Shown piece after piece: positions 8,812-18,300 of a stretch of DNA of 64,000 nucleotides; the first letter of the stretch is position 1, and every line of letters begins with the position of its first letter. The position numbers and the translations under genes are program-made. The notes beneath the pieces were generated by a model. The model was not told where the DNA came from. It was given only the letters and a program-made list of their open reading frames with translations, and searched no databases. Source of the stretch: Lottiidibacillus patelloidae (GTDB taxonomy: Bacteria; Bacillota; Bacilli; Bacillales; SA5d-4); NCBI RefSeq assembly GCF_002262935.1, contig NZ_NPIA01000004.1, positions 62,001 through 126,000 of the forward strand, given 5' to 3'.

Positions 8812-9381
8812 TTATTGAGAATTGTAAAAATTATTATTACTTTGTTTTAACAGTTGTTTATTTTTTTTAGCCTCTTCTTTATACTGCTCTTTCTTGGATA
8901 GTGGGACTAATTTATACTGAATTATATCATTCTTAAGTATAATGAAATCTTTATTTCTTTCTAGTTCAAAAATAATAGTTTCATCATTCCCTGACATATG
9001 AAGGTATTTCTCATTATGGATTTGATAAGTATATGGATAATCGCCATGTACTACATTTTCAATATATGGAGAACCACCACTTAATAAAATTTCACCGGAT
9101 TCTTTAATATTAACTTCTGATTCTATGGTCCACATTAAGGCGAAAGCACGTGCCTTCATCACTTTAACATATATTTTATTTTTCTCTTCGGTCTTCATTT
9201 CTTGTATTTGTAAATTAACAGTGTACCATTCTCCTTCTAATGTACTAAGGTCTATTTTGTTACTTGTTGTTGAGGTGTTATTATTACCTACTGTTAAGGT
9301 ACTATCATTACTGGAACAAGAAATTAAAAAAGTAACTAATAAAATAGGTAAAAAAGTATTAAAAACAATATTTTTCTTCAA
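8812..9381 (-). CDS. Putative lipoprotein of unknown function
   Basis: A TTG start at 9379-9381 follows GGGAG by 10 bases. The 189-residue product begins with MKKN, a hydrophobic stretch and the lipobox LISC, then a Ser/Asn/Thr-rich linker; this is a standard lipoprotein signal peptide cut before the Cys, so the protein should be anchored outside the membrane. The mature part has a beta-rich middle (WYTVNLQIQ, GEILLSGGSPYIEN, YTYQIHNEKYLHMSG) similar in feel to small lipocalin-like domains, and a lysine/asparagine-rich C-terminal helix. No known family is recognised. It stands alone between two replication or restriction relics, so no function can be drawn from its neighbours. Confidence 0.75.
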   Translation of the reverse strand: MKKNIVFNTFLPILLVTFLISCSSNDSTLTVGNNNTSTTSNKIDLSTLEGEWYTVNLQIQEMKTEEKNKIYVKVMKARAFALMWTIESEVNIKESGEILLSGGSPYIENVVHGDYPYTYQIHNEKYLHMSGNDETIIFELERNKDFIILKNDIIQYKLVPLSKKEQYKEEAKKNKQLLKQSNNNFYNSQ

Positions 9382-9473
9382 TGCTTACACACTCCCTTTT
9401 TTACTAAATATACCATATTTATTTAAATATTGTATATTTTGTATATTCTTCTTTTTTCGTAAGTAAGATTTAA

Positions 9474-10022
9474 AAGAGGTTTCTTAATACAATTGACCTT
9501 GTAAAAACTGTCTTTGGTGAAAAAGCATTTAGACGCTTTATTTCAGGCGATATTGATGATGTAAATGGAAAGTGGGCAACTAGTAGGATTAATATGGCTT
9601 TATTTGATATTCAAATGTGTGGTTTTGTAAATTATGATAAACATCAAATTATTTCAAGAGCTGACGAAATAAGAGAAAACTTAATAGCATTAATGACAGG
9701 AAATGAAGAATTTATTAATTCTATTGAAATTAAAACAAGTGATAAAACTGTACTAGCTAAGAGGTTTAAAATTTGGTATAAAACCTTAGAGGATGTGGTT
9801 GGAGCGCCTGTAAGTGTAGTTAGAACATTTTCTTACAATATTAAAAAGCAGCTATTTGAAAAGGATCCAACCTGTAAATTATGTAAGCAACAAATTCAAA
9901 CTATAGATGATGCTGAAGTTGATCACATTACACCTTACTCTGAGGGGGGTAAAACAGAAATTATTAATGCTCAGTTAACTCATAGGTATTGTAATAGAAA
10001 AAAGAGTAATAAAGTCTATTAA
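9474..10022 (+). pseudogene. C-terminal remnant of a DUF262/HNH protein (GmrSD-like)
   Basis: The reading frame is open from 9474, well before the first usable ATG at 9594, and the upstream part is clearly protein-like (VFGEKAFRRFISGDIDDVNG). That stretch and the following SRINMALFDIQMCGF resemble the end of a DUF262 domain. The last 60 residues hold an HNH nuclease: CKLC, VDHITPYSEGG and HRYCNRKKSN. DUF262 proteins with a C-terminal nuclease include the type IV restriction enzyme GmrSD and phage-defence proteins. The N-terminal DUF262 nucleotide-hydrolysing core, about 300 residues, is absent, so this is a truncated gene. The HNH part could still be made from the ATG at 9594, but no ribosome binding site is evident. 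Confidence 0.75.
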
Positions 10023-10286
10023 TGTCGAATAGTATAAAGGACCTAATTTTAGATTTTATCTATTATGATTGAAAAATCACAAATGAAATTATTGATAATG
10101 GAAAATTGTTCGTTTTCCAGATTGGCTAACTAAAACAACAGGTAAGCTGGGTTTTAAAAAGCATTGCGCAGTGTGATATGGGTAAATTATAAGACAAAGA
10201 ATAAAGAGTTGTTTGATAAAGCATAAAGTAATGTTGAGATGTATTAATAGATTTGCTTATAAAAATTGATATGGCGCTAAACTAAC
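10023..10286. other. Degenerate stretch, probable gene remnants
   Basis: No intact gene is seen. Short protein-like fragments appear in different frames, such as KITNEIIDNGKLFVFQIG and PDWLTKTTGKLGFKKHCAV, each ended by stops. This looks like decayed coding DNA between the DUF262 remnant and the next terminator. Confidence 0.4.
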
Positions 10287-10331
10287 AAGAAACTAACATC
10301 TATGTATATAGTTGATTAGTTTCTTTTTTTC
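10287..10331 (+). terminator. Intrinsic terminator
   Basis: A 10-bp stem (AAGAAACTAA with TTAGTTTCTT) is followed by a long T tract. It lies downstream of the decayed DUF262/HNH region. Confidence 0.75.
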
Positions 10332-10426
10332 TTTTTAAATTTTTAAAATTCCAAAAAATTATTATGTACCTAAGAGGGTTAAGAAATATTAAATTAACAA
10401 TAATTTCAAATCGGGAGGCGGTTCAG

Positions 10427-11509
10427 CTGAGTATATTTACAGAGGAGATTTATAAGAACGACATTAAAAATTATTTATTGGAACTCCTAAATAATAATAG
10501 ACAACCATCTGGTACGGAATTGCTTGAAGAAATAGAGAATTTTTTTGGATGGGAGATTAGATGGGCATTATGTAATATCATTGAAGAGATTTTACAGAAT
10601 GATAATATCCAAGGTATAAAGAAAAACTATTTAATTGAATTGATAGACAAAAATAGTGATTATAGTGTAGTTTCTGCTCTGGGTGACAAGTCTATAAACA
10701 CCAATAGTGTTAAATCAACATTAGATTATTTACTTGAGAAAGGACAACATTATCGAAAATCTGATGAATTCATAGAAATGATAGATTTTATGGGTAAGTT
10801 TCGTCGTTATTCGCCTTACAATAACATGTTAGTGAAAATCCAAAATCCTCATTGTTCATTTTACGCAACAAAACATGATTGGGAGAATCGTTTTAAGAGA
10901 AATTTAAAAGAAGACGCAAAACCAATGTTAATATTAGCACCTATGCACCCAGTAATGCTAGTTTACGATCTTGATGCTACAGAGGGAGAAGAGTTACCAA
11001 AAGAGATTACTGATTTTGGTAAATTTCAAGGAGAATGGCGCCCCTCTTTACTACAAAACCTAATGGATAATGCAAATAAGTATTTAATAAGGATAGGATA
11101 CAAGAAACATAGCAGCACAAGTGCTGGTTTCGCAGCTGTTGATAGAGAAAGTAAGTCCTTTAAGATGAGAATATCAATACATAAAGATCTTGATGAACCG
11201 AGTAGATTTGGGGTTCTATGTCATGAACTAGCTCATATTTTCCTAGGTCATCTTGGATCTGATACAGATCGCTGGTGGCCAAGTCGTCAGAACTTAAATC
11301 ATCAATCTGTTGAAATAGAAGCTGAAGCAGTCGCCTATTTGGTTACTAAGCGTTTAGATTTAGAAGGTAGTAGTATTACTTATTTAGCTTCATATTTAAC
11401 TGAAAAAAGTATACCGGACGGCATTTCAATAGATTATATTGGGAAAGTAGCTGGAAAAATTGAAGAAATGGCAAAGGGCAGAGTAGCGGCACCAAAAAGG
11501 AAAAAGTAA
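10427..11509 (+). CDS. ArdC-like zincin metallopeptidase (ImmA/IrrE-type active site)
   Basis: The frame opens with an ATG at 10364, which has no ribosome binding site; a strong GGGAGGCGG at 10413-10420 points to a rare CTG start at 10427, used here. Numbered from 10364, residues about 135-210 resemble the ArdC N-terminal domain (FRRYSPYNNMLVKIQNP, then a KHDWENRF segment and PMLILAP). The C-terminal part has the zinc site HELAHIFLGH (His287) with a downstream glutamate-rich helix (SVEIEAEAVAYLV). ArdC proteins are anti-restriction factors of plasmids; ImmA/IrrE peptidases cleave repressors. Next to restriction genes on a mobile element, an anti-restriction or regulatory protease role is plausible but inferred. 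Confidence 0.78.
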   Translation: MSIFTEEIYKNDIKNYLLELLNNNRQPSGTELLEEIENFFGWEIRWALCNIIEEILQNDNIQGIKKNYLIELIDKNSDYSVVSALGDKSINTNSVKSTLDYLLEKGQHYRKSDEFIEMIDFMGKFRRYSPYNNMLVKIQNPHCSFYATKHDWENRFKRNLKEDAKPMLILAPMHPVMLVYDLDATEGEELPKEITDFGKFQGEWRPSLLQNLMDNANKYLIRIGYKKHSSTSAGFAAVDRESKSFKMRISIHKDLDEPSRFGVLCHELAHIFLGHLGSDTDRWWPSRQNLNHQSVEIEAEAVAYLVTKRLDLEGSSITYLASYLTEKSIPDGISIDYIGKVAGKIEEMAKGRVAAPKRKK

Positions 11510-11643
11510 CTAATTAATAATATATTAATATTTTTCATAAAAACTCTTATACATTGTTTCTTTAGAATATTAACAGATCAATTAAATTACTGATTATTCC
11601 ATTTGAACATCACTACTTAGTATTCTAAATATTGTGTGCTATT

Positions 11644-11687
11644 AACAAGGCATTGGAAACAGTTCCAATGCCTTGTTTTTTTCCTCT
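11644..11687 (+). terminator. Intrinsic terminator, left of the helicase operon
   Basis: A 15-bp stem (AACAAGGCATTGGAA with TTCCAATGCCTTGTT) with a 4-base loop is followed by seven or more T. It ends the ArdC-like gene message. It closely resembles the terminator at 22764-22803, with compensating base changes in the stem. Confidence 0.9.
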
Positions 11688-11700
11688 TAAATAACCACGG
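11683..11700 (+). repeat. Left copy of an 18-bp direct repeat
   Basis: CCTCTTAAATAACCACGG here matches CCTCGTAAATAACCACGG at 24913-24930 in 17 of 18 positions. The two copies enclose the helicase operon and the DarTG pair. The core TAAATAAYCACGG also occurs at 25515-25527 and 29639-29651, where it is the loop of a terminator. Confidence 0.5.
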
Positions 11701-11818
11701 TGAACATTATCGTAATTTCACTAAGAATGAATATTATAAATACTTCTTTATCATTATTACTATCTCCATCACTTCCCATGTTCTGTAGAAGTTATATATA
11801 TGAAATATTAAATAAGTG

Positions 11819-11850
11819 AAAGCCATTAACTATAAGTTAATGGCTTTATT
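11819..11850. terminator. Hairpin, possible terminator
   Basis: A 12-bp stem (AAAGCCATTAAC with GTTAATGGCTTT) closes a 5-base loop and is followed by a short T run. It is the second hairpin between the ArdC-like gene and the helicase operon and isolates the operon from upstream transcription. Confidence 0.6.
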
Positions 11851-11928
11851 AGGAAGAAATCAACATAAATATAAACCTCTAAAACTTACATATAATTACC
11901 TAATTATTTAATATTTTACAAAAATAAG

Positions 11929-11937
11929 TGTTATAAT
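11929..11937 (+). promoter_or_regulatory. Predicted extended -10 promoter of the helicase operon
   Basis: TG-T-TATAAT at 11929-11937 is an extended -10 element. No good -35 box is at the right distance (the TTTACA at 11915 is too close). It lies 60 bases before the chosen start at 11998. Confidence 0.45.
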
Positions 11938-11997
11938 GTAGAAAAATGTAAATCCAAAAACAGGAAAATACAAAAGCTTCAAATTGAGGTGATTTCT

Positions 11998-14900
11998 TTG
12001 AGTTATAAAAAAATAGAAGAAAATATGAATTTAGCCAAAATAGAAGCAATACTAAGGGAACGGGCTAATGGTATCACAATTATTAGTCAAATAAGTATAT
12101 CGACTAATGAACTAAATATATTAATAAAAACTACAAGAGTCCCTTTAAGAACAGCTGATCAAAAACATATGATTAAAACCCTTTGGGGAAGCTATCCTTA
12201 TTGTTGCTTAACTCTTACAGTTTTTATTGCTATTTTCAAATATGATGGGAATTTTTGGGATCGTTTTAGAAGCATGATAAGAATAGAAAAAACAGGTTTA
12301 TGGAAAACCCTTTTTCTAGAAACAATTAATAATAAAGGTTTAGTGAATTTCGACAAATCTGGCACACAAAAATATCTAAATAATATTCTTGGTCATGCCG
12401 GGATTCCAAAGGCTAATGTTAAATCATTTATTACAGATATTATCTTTCCAGCTATTGAAAATAATTTGGATGCAGAAGAGATTTGTCAGGAATTCCGAAG
12501 AGGAACCCATACTTATATCAAACCTTATAATCTATATAAGGGTGTTATTGATTTTATCAAAATGGGAGATATTGTTTCACTAAACTTAATAGATAGGTGC
12601 CTTCAAATTTGGAAAGAACAAGAAACTCCTTTTCTTAAGAAGAGCAAGGGCTTAATACCAAAGCATCTATTAATAGAATTTGATAAATACCTTAAAGAAA
12701 ATGATGAAATAACTATTACAAGTCGAATTCCAAATCCTAAACCAAGATTAACTGTTAATCCTAACAAGTTAATAGTATCTATTAACTTACCTATTTTTAA
12801 GAGCAACGATAGTATGCTGAGTGATGTTAAATGGTTGATTGTTGATAATTTGAATGGAAATACAGTAACTATTGATACCACAAAGGTTAGACTATCTAAT
12901 AACATAAATGAATTTTTAATTGAAGATTACCAAAAGGAATTTGCAGTGGAACCAAATAAACAGTATACAGTTAAACTATTTTTGAATAACATATTAGTTT
13001 CGGAACAGGCTTATGACACCAGTGATCTAATGCTCTTTAACTATCAAACAAATGAATTCACTGGTATCCTATCAAAGGAGTATAAGGAATTATACATTAT
13101 AGTAGCTAACAAATATTTAAGAGATGAGTTAAAACTCAACTCTCCTACTTTTATCTATAATATGAATGCCGATTGGAATCATTATTCACTCATTGAAATA
13201 GAGGCAACACATATTGAAGAAATGAAAATTGGAGACAAGACTATTCTTTTAAACAATAAGGACAGCAATCCTAGTTTAATAGGGAAGCAAATTGATCACA
13301 TCACCCATGAACGATTACCAGTTTTTAATTCGTTTCCGAATATACTTATCCCAAGGGAATTCACTCCATTTTTCAATAATAAATCAAATTGGCACATTAA
13401 GATTAATGCAAAAAACAATGCAGATACGAAAATTATAGCATTGGAGAAACTCAAGAAAGTTTATACCGAGGATAGTGGAGTAAGGATTATACTAGATGAA
13501 ACAGGTTTATTAAAAGATATGGATTTCGGCGAATTTGAAATAACTTTATATGGCCCATTAGGAACAGATGTCAGACTTAAATTCATAGTTGGAAAAGATA
13601 TAGACTTAAAAATAACTAAGAATTCCTACCAGAGTAAGATGAATTTGAAAACGATTTCTTTTTATACCCATCGTAACTATAGTGCGGAGGTTATCTGGCC
13701 TAATCATTTAAATGTACAGAGAAAGCATGAAAGGTCTAATATTGTAAACTCCCAAATAGAATGTTCAACTGATCAATATAAGTTAATTGTTCAATTTACC
13801 AATCTTGTTACGAGGGAGTCTTTACCCTTAATTGTCTATACCAAACCTTATGATATAAAGGTTACATATGGAGACAATACTTTCTTCGAAGGTTCAATGA
13901 CGGATAAGACAAAAATGGATTTAGATGAAGCCTATCTCCACATTGACCTAGAAAACCCATTTTTAAATAAATACAAGTCATACGATAACCATATTTTGCT
14001 TACAAGCTATTCAAGTGGAAAAATTCAAAGGACATTTCCTAAGCCCATAAAAATGGGGAAGAAGTCGGTAATACCTTTAAAATATTTCAATGAATCGAGT
14101 AACAAAAATAACATTTCTTTAGTTTACCGGATACCTGCATTAAATAAAGAAGATAAAAGATTGTTATTTATAGATAATGATTGGAAACTTGAATATTTTA
14201 AATATAAAGAATTAGATGAAGCTATTCAAGTAGAATGGAAAGAAAACTTTTCTCTAGAGAACATGAAGTTAAAAGTTTGGCAGCTGAATGATCTCCAAAA
14301 AGCAAGCAAAACAGTAGACTTAAAGAAAAGTCAAACAGCAACTTCCATTGAAATCAATAATCCAGGATATTATTTGCTTGAATGGGAAGAGGGAAATGAA
14401 AATCCCTTTGGTTTTCTGTTAGGTGATCAACAAACTAAACCTTCATTTAAATCAGATAAATACAGAATAGTAAAGGTTAATACAGATTATTCGTTATCAA
14501 TACTTACACTTCTCAATGATAATCATGGTGAGGAATATGAGTGGGAAGAAAATGAGTTTCTTGGGTTGATGAAGTCCATTCAAAGGTTTGGTCAAGATTA
14601 TATGCAACTTCTGCTAGAAGACTATGACTCCTGCTGTGACTTTGGTATACGTAATATTGGTTTACTAATCCAATTATTATCTAATTCAAAAGCTGATAAG
14701 GAACTTGTTGATATTTGCTTAAAAATATCTGGATTTCAAGAGTGGGACAAAGATTCATTACTAACATGTATTTCAGAGGAGATACAACCAGGGATAGAAG
14801 AAAAACTTGATGAAATTGATTTCGATAATTTTGGTGATGGAAAAGCAGCAGAATCTTTTGCTAGTAGTATTCCTGCTCAGTTAAATGTTCTATACCAACA

Positions 14901-15396
14901 AACACCATTTGAAGATTCTATTGTAAAAGGTTTTAGTCATATTCATGCACATATAGAGTTCGTTAAAAAAATAAAACAGAATGCAGGTTATTTCCATCAA
15001 GTTGAGCAACTGCTGGAAAGTGAAAAGCTGTATATTAACGGACTATATAGAAAGTTAAAAACGTCGAATAAGTTTGATTATCGAATGTTTAATATAGTTA
15101 ATAAAAGAGAGTATTTCATACAAACTTTTCAAATGTTTGAATACCCGTCATTAATTGCCAAAGTGGCATTATTCAATAGACTTCTTAGTATTGCGGAATT
15201 TACCTTCACTGAAAATGATAGAAAAAGAATACGATTAATTACTAAATGGTTATTGCAAAGTGATAGAAATTGGTTCATACACGATTTAGTTTATTTATCA
15301 TTCTTATACGAAAATATTCAAAAGCAGAAAAAATATAATAAGGAGAGGGGTACAAGGAGTGGGTATACATCCTTTAAGTGGAAAGAAAGATATTGA
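11998..15396 (+). CDS. Large protein of unknown function, first gene of the helicase operon
   Basis: GAGGTG placed 6 bases before the TTG at 11998 supports this start (1132 residues); a GTG at 11989 is also in frame but lies inside that binding site. I see no enzyme motif, signal peptide or membrane segment. Residues about 1-230 are helical and basic. The long middle (about 230-800) is beta-rich with repeated short strands, like stacked immunoglobulin-like or other beta domains. The last 300 residues are helical, with acidic stretches. The gene overlaps the next one by 38 bases, so translation is coupled. In Druantia type III a large protein (DruH) precedes a DUF1998 helicase; by position this could be its counterpart, but I cannot show homology. 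Confidence 0.85.
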   Translation: MSYKKIEENMNLAKIEAILRERANGITIISQISISTNELNILIKTTRVPLRTADQKHMIKTLWGSYPYCCLTLTVFIAIFKYDGNFWDRFRSMIRIEKTGLWKTLFLETINNKGLVNFDKSGTQKYLNNILGHAGIPKANVKSFITDIIFPAIENNLDAEEICQEFRRGTHTYIKPYNLYKGVIDFIKMGDIVSLNLIDRCLQIWKEQETPFLKKSKGLIPKHLLIEFDKYLKENDEITITSRIPNPKPRLTVNPNKLIVSINLPIFKSNDSMLSDVKWLIVDNLNGNTVTIDTTKVRLSNNINEFLIEDYQKEFAVEPNKQYTVKLFLNNILVSEQAYDTSDLMLFNYQTNEFTGILSKEYKELYIIVANKYLRDELKLNSPTFIYNMNADWNHYSLIEIEATHIEEMKIGDKTILLNNKDSNPSLIGKQIDHITHERLPVFNSFPNILIPREFTPFFNNKSNWHIKINAKNNADTKIIALEKLKKVYTEDSGVRIILDETGLLKDMDFGEFEITLYGPLGTDVRLKFIVGKDIDLKITKNSYQSKMNLKTISFYTHRNYSAEVIWPNHLNVQRKHERSNIVNSQIECSTDQYKLIVQFTNLVTRESLPLIVYTKPYDIKVTYGDNTFFEGSMTDKTKMDLDEAYLHIDLENPFLNKYKSYDNHILLTSYSSGKIQRTFPKPIKMGKKSVIPLKYFNESSNKNNISLVYRIPALNKEDKRLLFIDNDWKLEYFKYKELDEAIQVEWKENFSLENMKLKVWQLNDLQKASKTVDLKKSQTATSIEINNPGYYLLEWEEGNENPFGFLLGDQQTKPSFKSDKYRIVKVNTDYSLSILTLLNDNHGEEYEWEENEFLGLMKSIQRFGQDYMQLLLEDYDSCCDFGIRNIGLLIQLLSNSKADKELVDICLKISGFQEWDKDSLLTCISEEIQPGIEEKLDEIDFDNFGDGKAAESFASSIPAQLNVLYQQTPFEDSIVKGFSHIHAHIEFVKKIKQNAGYFHQVEQLLESEKLYINGLYRKLKTSNKFDYRMFNIVNKREYFIQTFQMFEYPSLIAKVALFNRLLSIAEFTFTENDRKRIRLITKWLLQSDRNWFIHDLVYLSFLYENIQKQKKYNKERGTRSGYTSFKWKERY

Positions 15397-18300
15397 ATCT
15401 TCTTACATCGACTATTTAAAAACATCATTTTTTATAAATGACCACCGATTAATGAAGGAATTTGAAAATGCAGTAGAAGAAGAAGATAGGTTTGCACAAG
15501 GTCCATATCTCGAAGTAACAGCACCATATCAAAAGTCTAAATCCATGAAAGACTTAATTAATGATGGAGTACTTTCTCCTTTATTTAAGAATTTTAACCA
15601 AGAAGCTCTTCCAATAAATAGAGAACTATATTCACATCAGGTAAAGGCTGTGGAAAAAGCCTTTCATAAAGAGAATTTTATAGTAGCAACCGGAACTGGT
15701 AGTGGAAAAACTGAGAGTTTTATGTTGCCAATTTTAAATGACTTATTAAAGGAACAAGAACAAGGTACTCTAGATCCGGGAGTTAGGGCACTTTTTGTTT
15801 ATCCGATGAATGCATTGGCAAATGATCAAATGAAGCGGTTGAGAAAAATATTAGAAAATACCCCTGAAATCACTTTTGGTAGATATACTGGGGAAACAAA
15901 AAACAAAAGAAAAGAAGCAGAAGAGTTATTTAAGCAAGTTAATAGGGATGAAAAACTATTAGATAATGAACTATTATCCAGAGAGGAAATGCGAGATAAT
16001 CCTCCTCATATATTAGTAACCAACTATGCTATGTTAGAATACTTACTTTTGCGTCCAGATGATACACCATTTTTTGACGGACCTTTCTCTAATAGTTGGA
16101 AGTATATCGTGTTAGATGAGGCACACACTTATAATGGTGCCAAGGGTATAGAAATAGGAATGCTTATAAGAAGATTAAAAGATAGGATTTTAAAAAATAG
16201 ACCTTTTCATGGTTCCTTACAATGTATTGCTACTAGTGCGACATTAGGTTCTGGAAAAGATGCTAAAAGAAAAGTTATTCAATTTGCAGAAAACTTATTT
16301 GATGAAAAGTTTGAATATCGTAACGAGAAATCAAATGACATTATTGAGGCAGAAAGAATCACTTATAGTGATTATTATGAACCACGTTATCAACCTAATT
16401 GGTCTGTCTATGACTATCTATTAGGTTTACTTGCTAAAGAAGAGGTAACAGAACATGATATTAATGAATTGAGCAAGTTCGGAGTAGCACCTCAAAAGAT
16501 TAAAGGTATTAATCGTACCCCATCTCGTTTTATATATGAATTCTTAAAACATGACAAAAATTTATTTCTTTTAAGAGAAATTTTAATAGAAAAACCTAAA
16601 AAACTTTCAGTTGTAAGTAATCAAATGTTTATACATTTTGCTAAAGAAGGTCAGGGGATTAAGCAAGAAACTTTACAAGAATATATTGTTAAATTAGTAG
16701 AGTTAGCAGTAAAAGCTAAAGGAACGGATGTAGATGAACCTTTATTACCTGCAAGATATCATGTATTTATTAGATCTATTGAAGGTGCATTTGTACAATT
16801 TTACCCAGAAATTAAGTTTTCTTTGGAAACGAAGAAATTTGATGAAGAATCAAACTTCCCATATTTTGAACTAGGAGTCTGTGAAAGTTGTGGACAACCA
16901 CACCTTATAGGTGAAGAAAGAGACGGAAAACTAATTCAGCAGCAAGGATTACAGTCAGATGAAAATATCCGTTTTAATGCTTATATGATCGTAAATGGAG
17001 AATTAAGTGATGAAGTGTATGATGAAGATGAAGAGTTACTTGAAGGTACGCATGATTCTCAAGATCTCTTGTATGAGCTTTGTCCATGTTGTTCTGCATT
17101 TAATATTAAAGGAGAAAAGCAGTCAGACTGTTGTAAACATGGAGACAAAATCAAAAAACTTACTTTAAAGAAAGAAGTAATAGTGTTTGATAAACATGCT
17201 AAGTGTGGTAATTGTGGAAAAAGAGGGAATAACCCAATACGGCAGTTTATTACTGGTCAAGATGGTGCAACAAGTGTACTATCAACATCGTTATACCAAC
17301 AACTTATTAAAGGCGGTAAAAGAGAAATTGTTTTAAATAACTTGCAATCATCTAATGATGATAGTGGTGAATTTGACTTCCTAACTAAAACGGAAGTTAA
17401 TGAATCAAAAGAATCAATTTATGATCCGCAAAAACTCCTTATTTTTTCTGACTCTAGACAGGCAGCTGCATATTTTAGTCCATATCTAGAGAGAACTTAT
17501 AGTCACATCATATGGAGAAATCTTATTTATTCTGTATTAGGTGATTATAAAGATCAAGAATTGGGTGTAGATTCTTTAACTAATATTGTCATAAGGAAAG
17601 CAGAGAAAATTAACCTATTCGATTTATCTAAGGATAAGCTTGGTAAAGAAAAAGAAGCACAGCAGTATATTATGCGTGAACTAGTAAAGGGAGAAGAACG
17701 TAACTCTTTAGAAGGAGTTGGCCTTATAGATATACGGGTAGAACTTCCTCGAAATCTACTAGACAATAAAGAACAATTGGGAAGTAAGTTTGACCTTTCT
17801 GGAGATGAAGTAATAGAACTATTTAATGTTCTGTTTGATTCATTTAGATATTACAATGCGCTTGAGCATCCATCAAGTTCTGACCCAAGGGATGAAGTCT
17901 TTTTCCCGAAAAATCGCCAAGTCAGTATAAATAAAAGTCAATCGATAGCTAAGAAAAGTATCATGTCTTGGTTACCGAGTAGTAATCGAATAAATAAGCG
18001 AATAAATTATTTGTCAAAGGTTTATGAAAAGAAAGGTTATTCAAAAGAGCAAAGCAAGCAAAAAGCTATAGACACTCTAAATGATATATGGAAATACTTT
18101 ATAGATAATGAACAATTCTTACCTGGATATTTTTCGTTTTTTAAAGGAAATAGAGTTATGAATTATAGCTTTTGGCGACTATATCCAATAGACAGGGCAC
18201 TCCGTTGTGATACATGTGGAAATGTAACTACTAGGCACATTTTAAATGTATGTCCAAAGCATAACTGTGGTGGGGAACTTATAGAGTTCAAGCCATCCTC

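Noticed and set aside
9125-9466. Plus-strand frame of 113 codons opposite the lipoprotein gene
   Set aside because: It is complementary to the lipoprotein gene, hydrophobic by mirror effect, and lacks a binding site.
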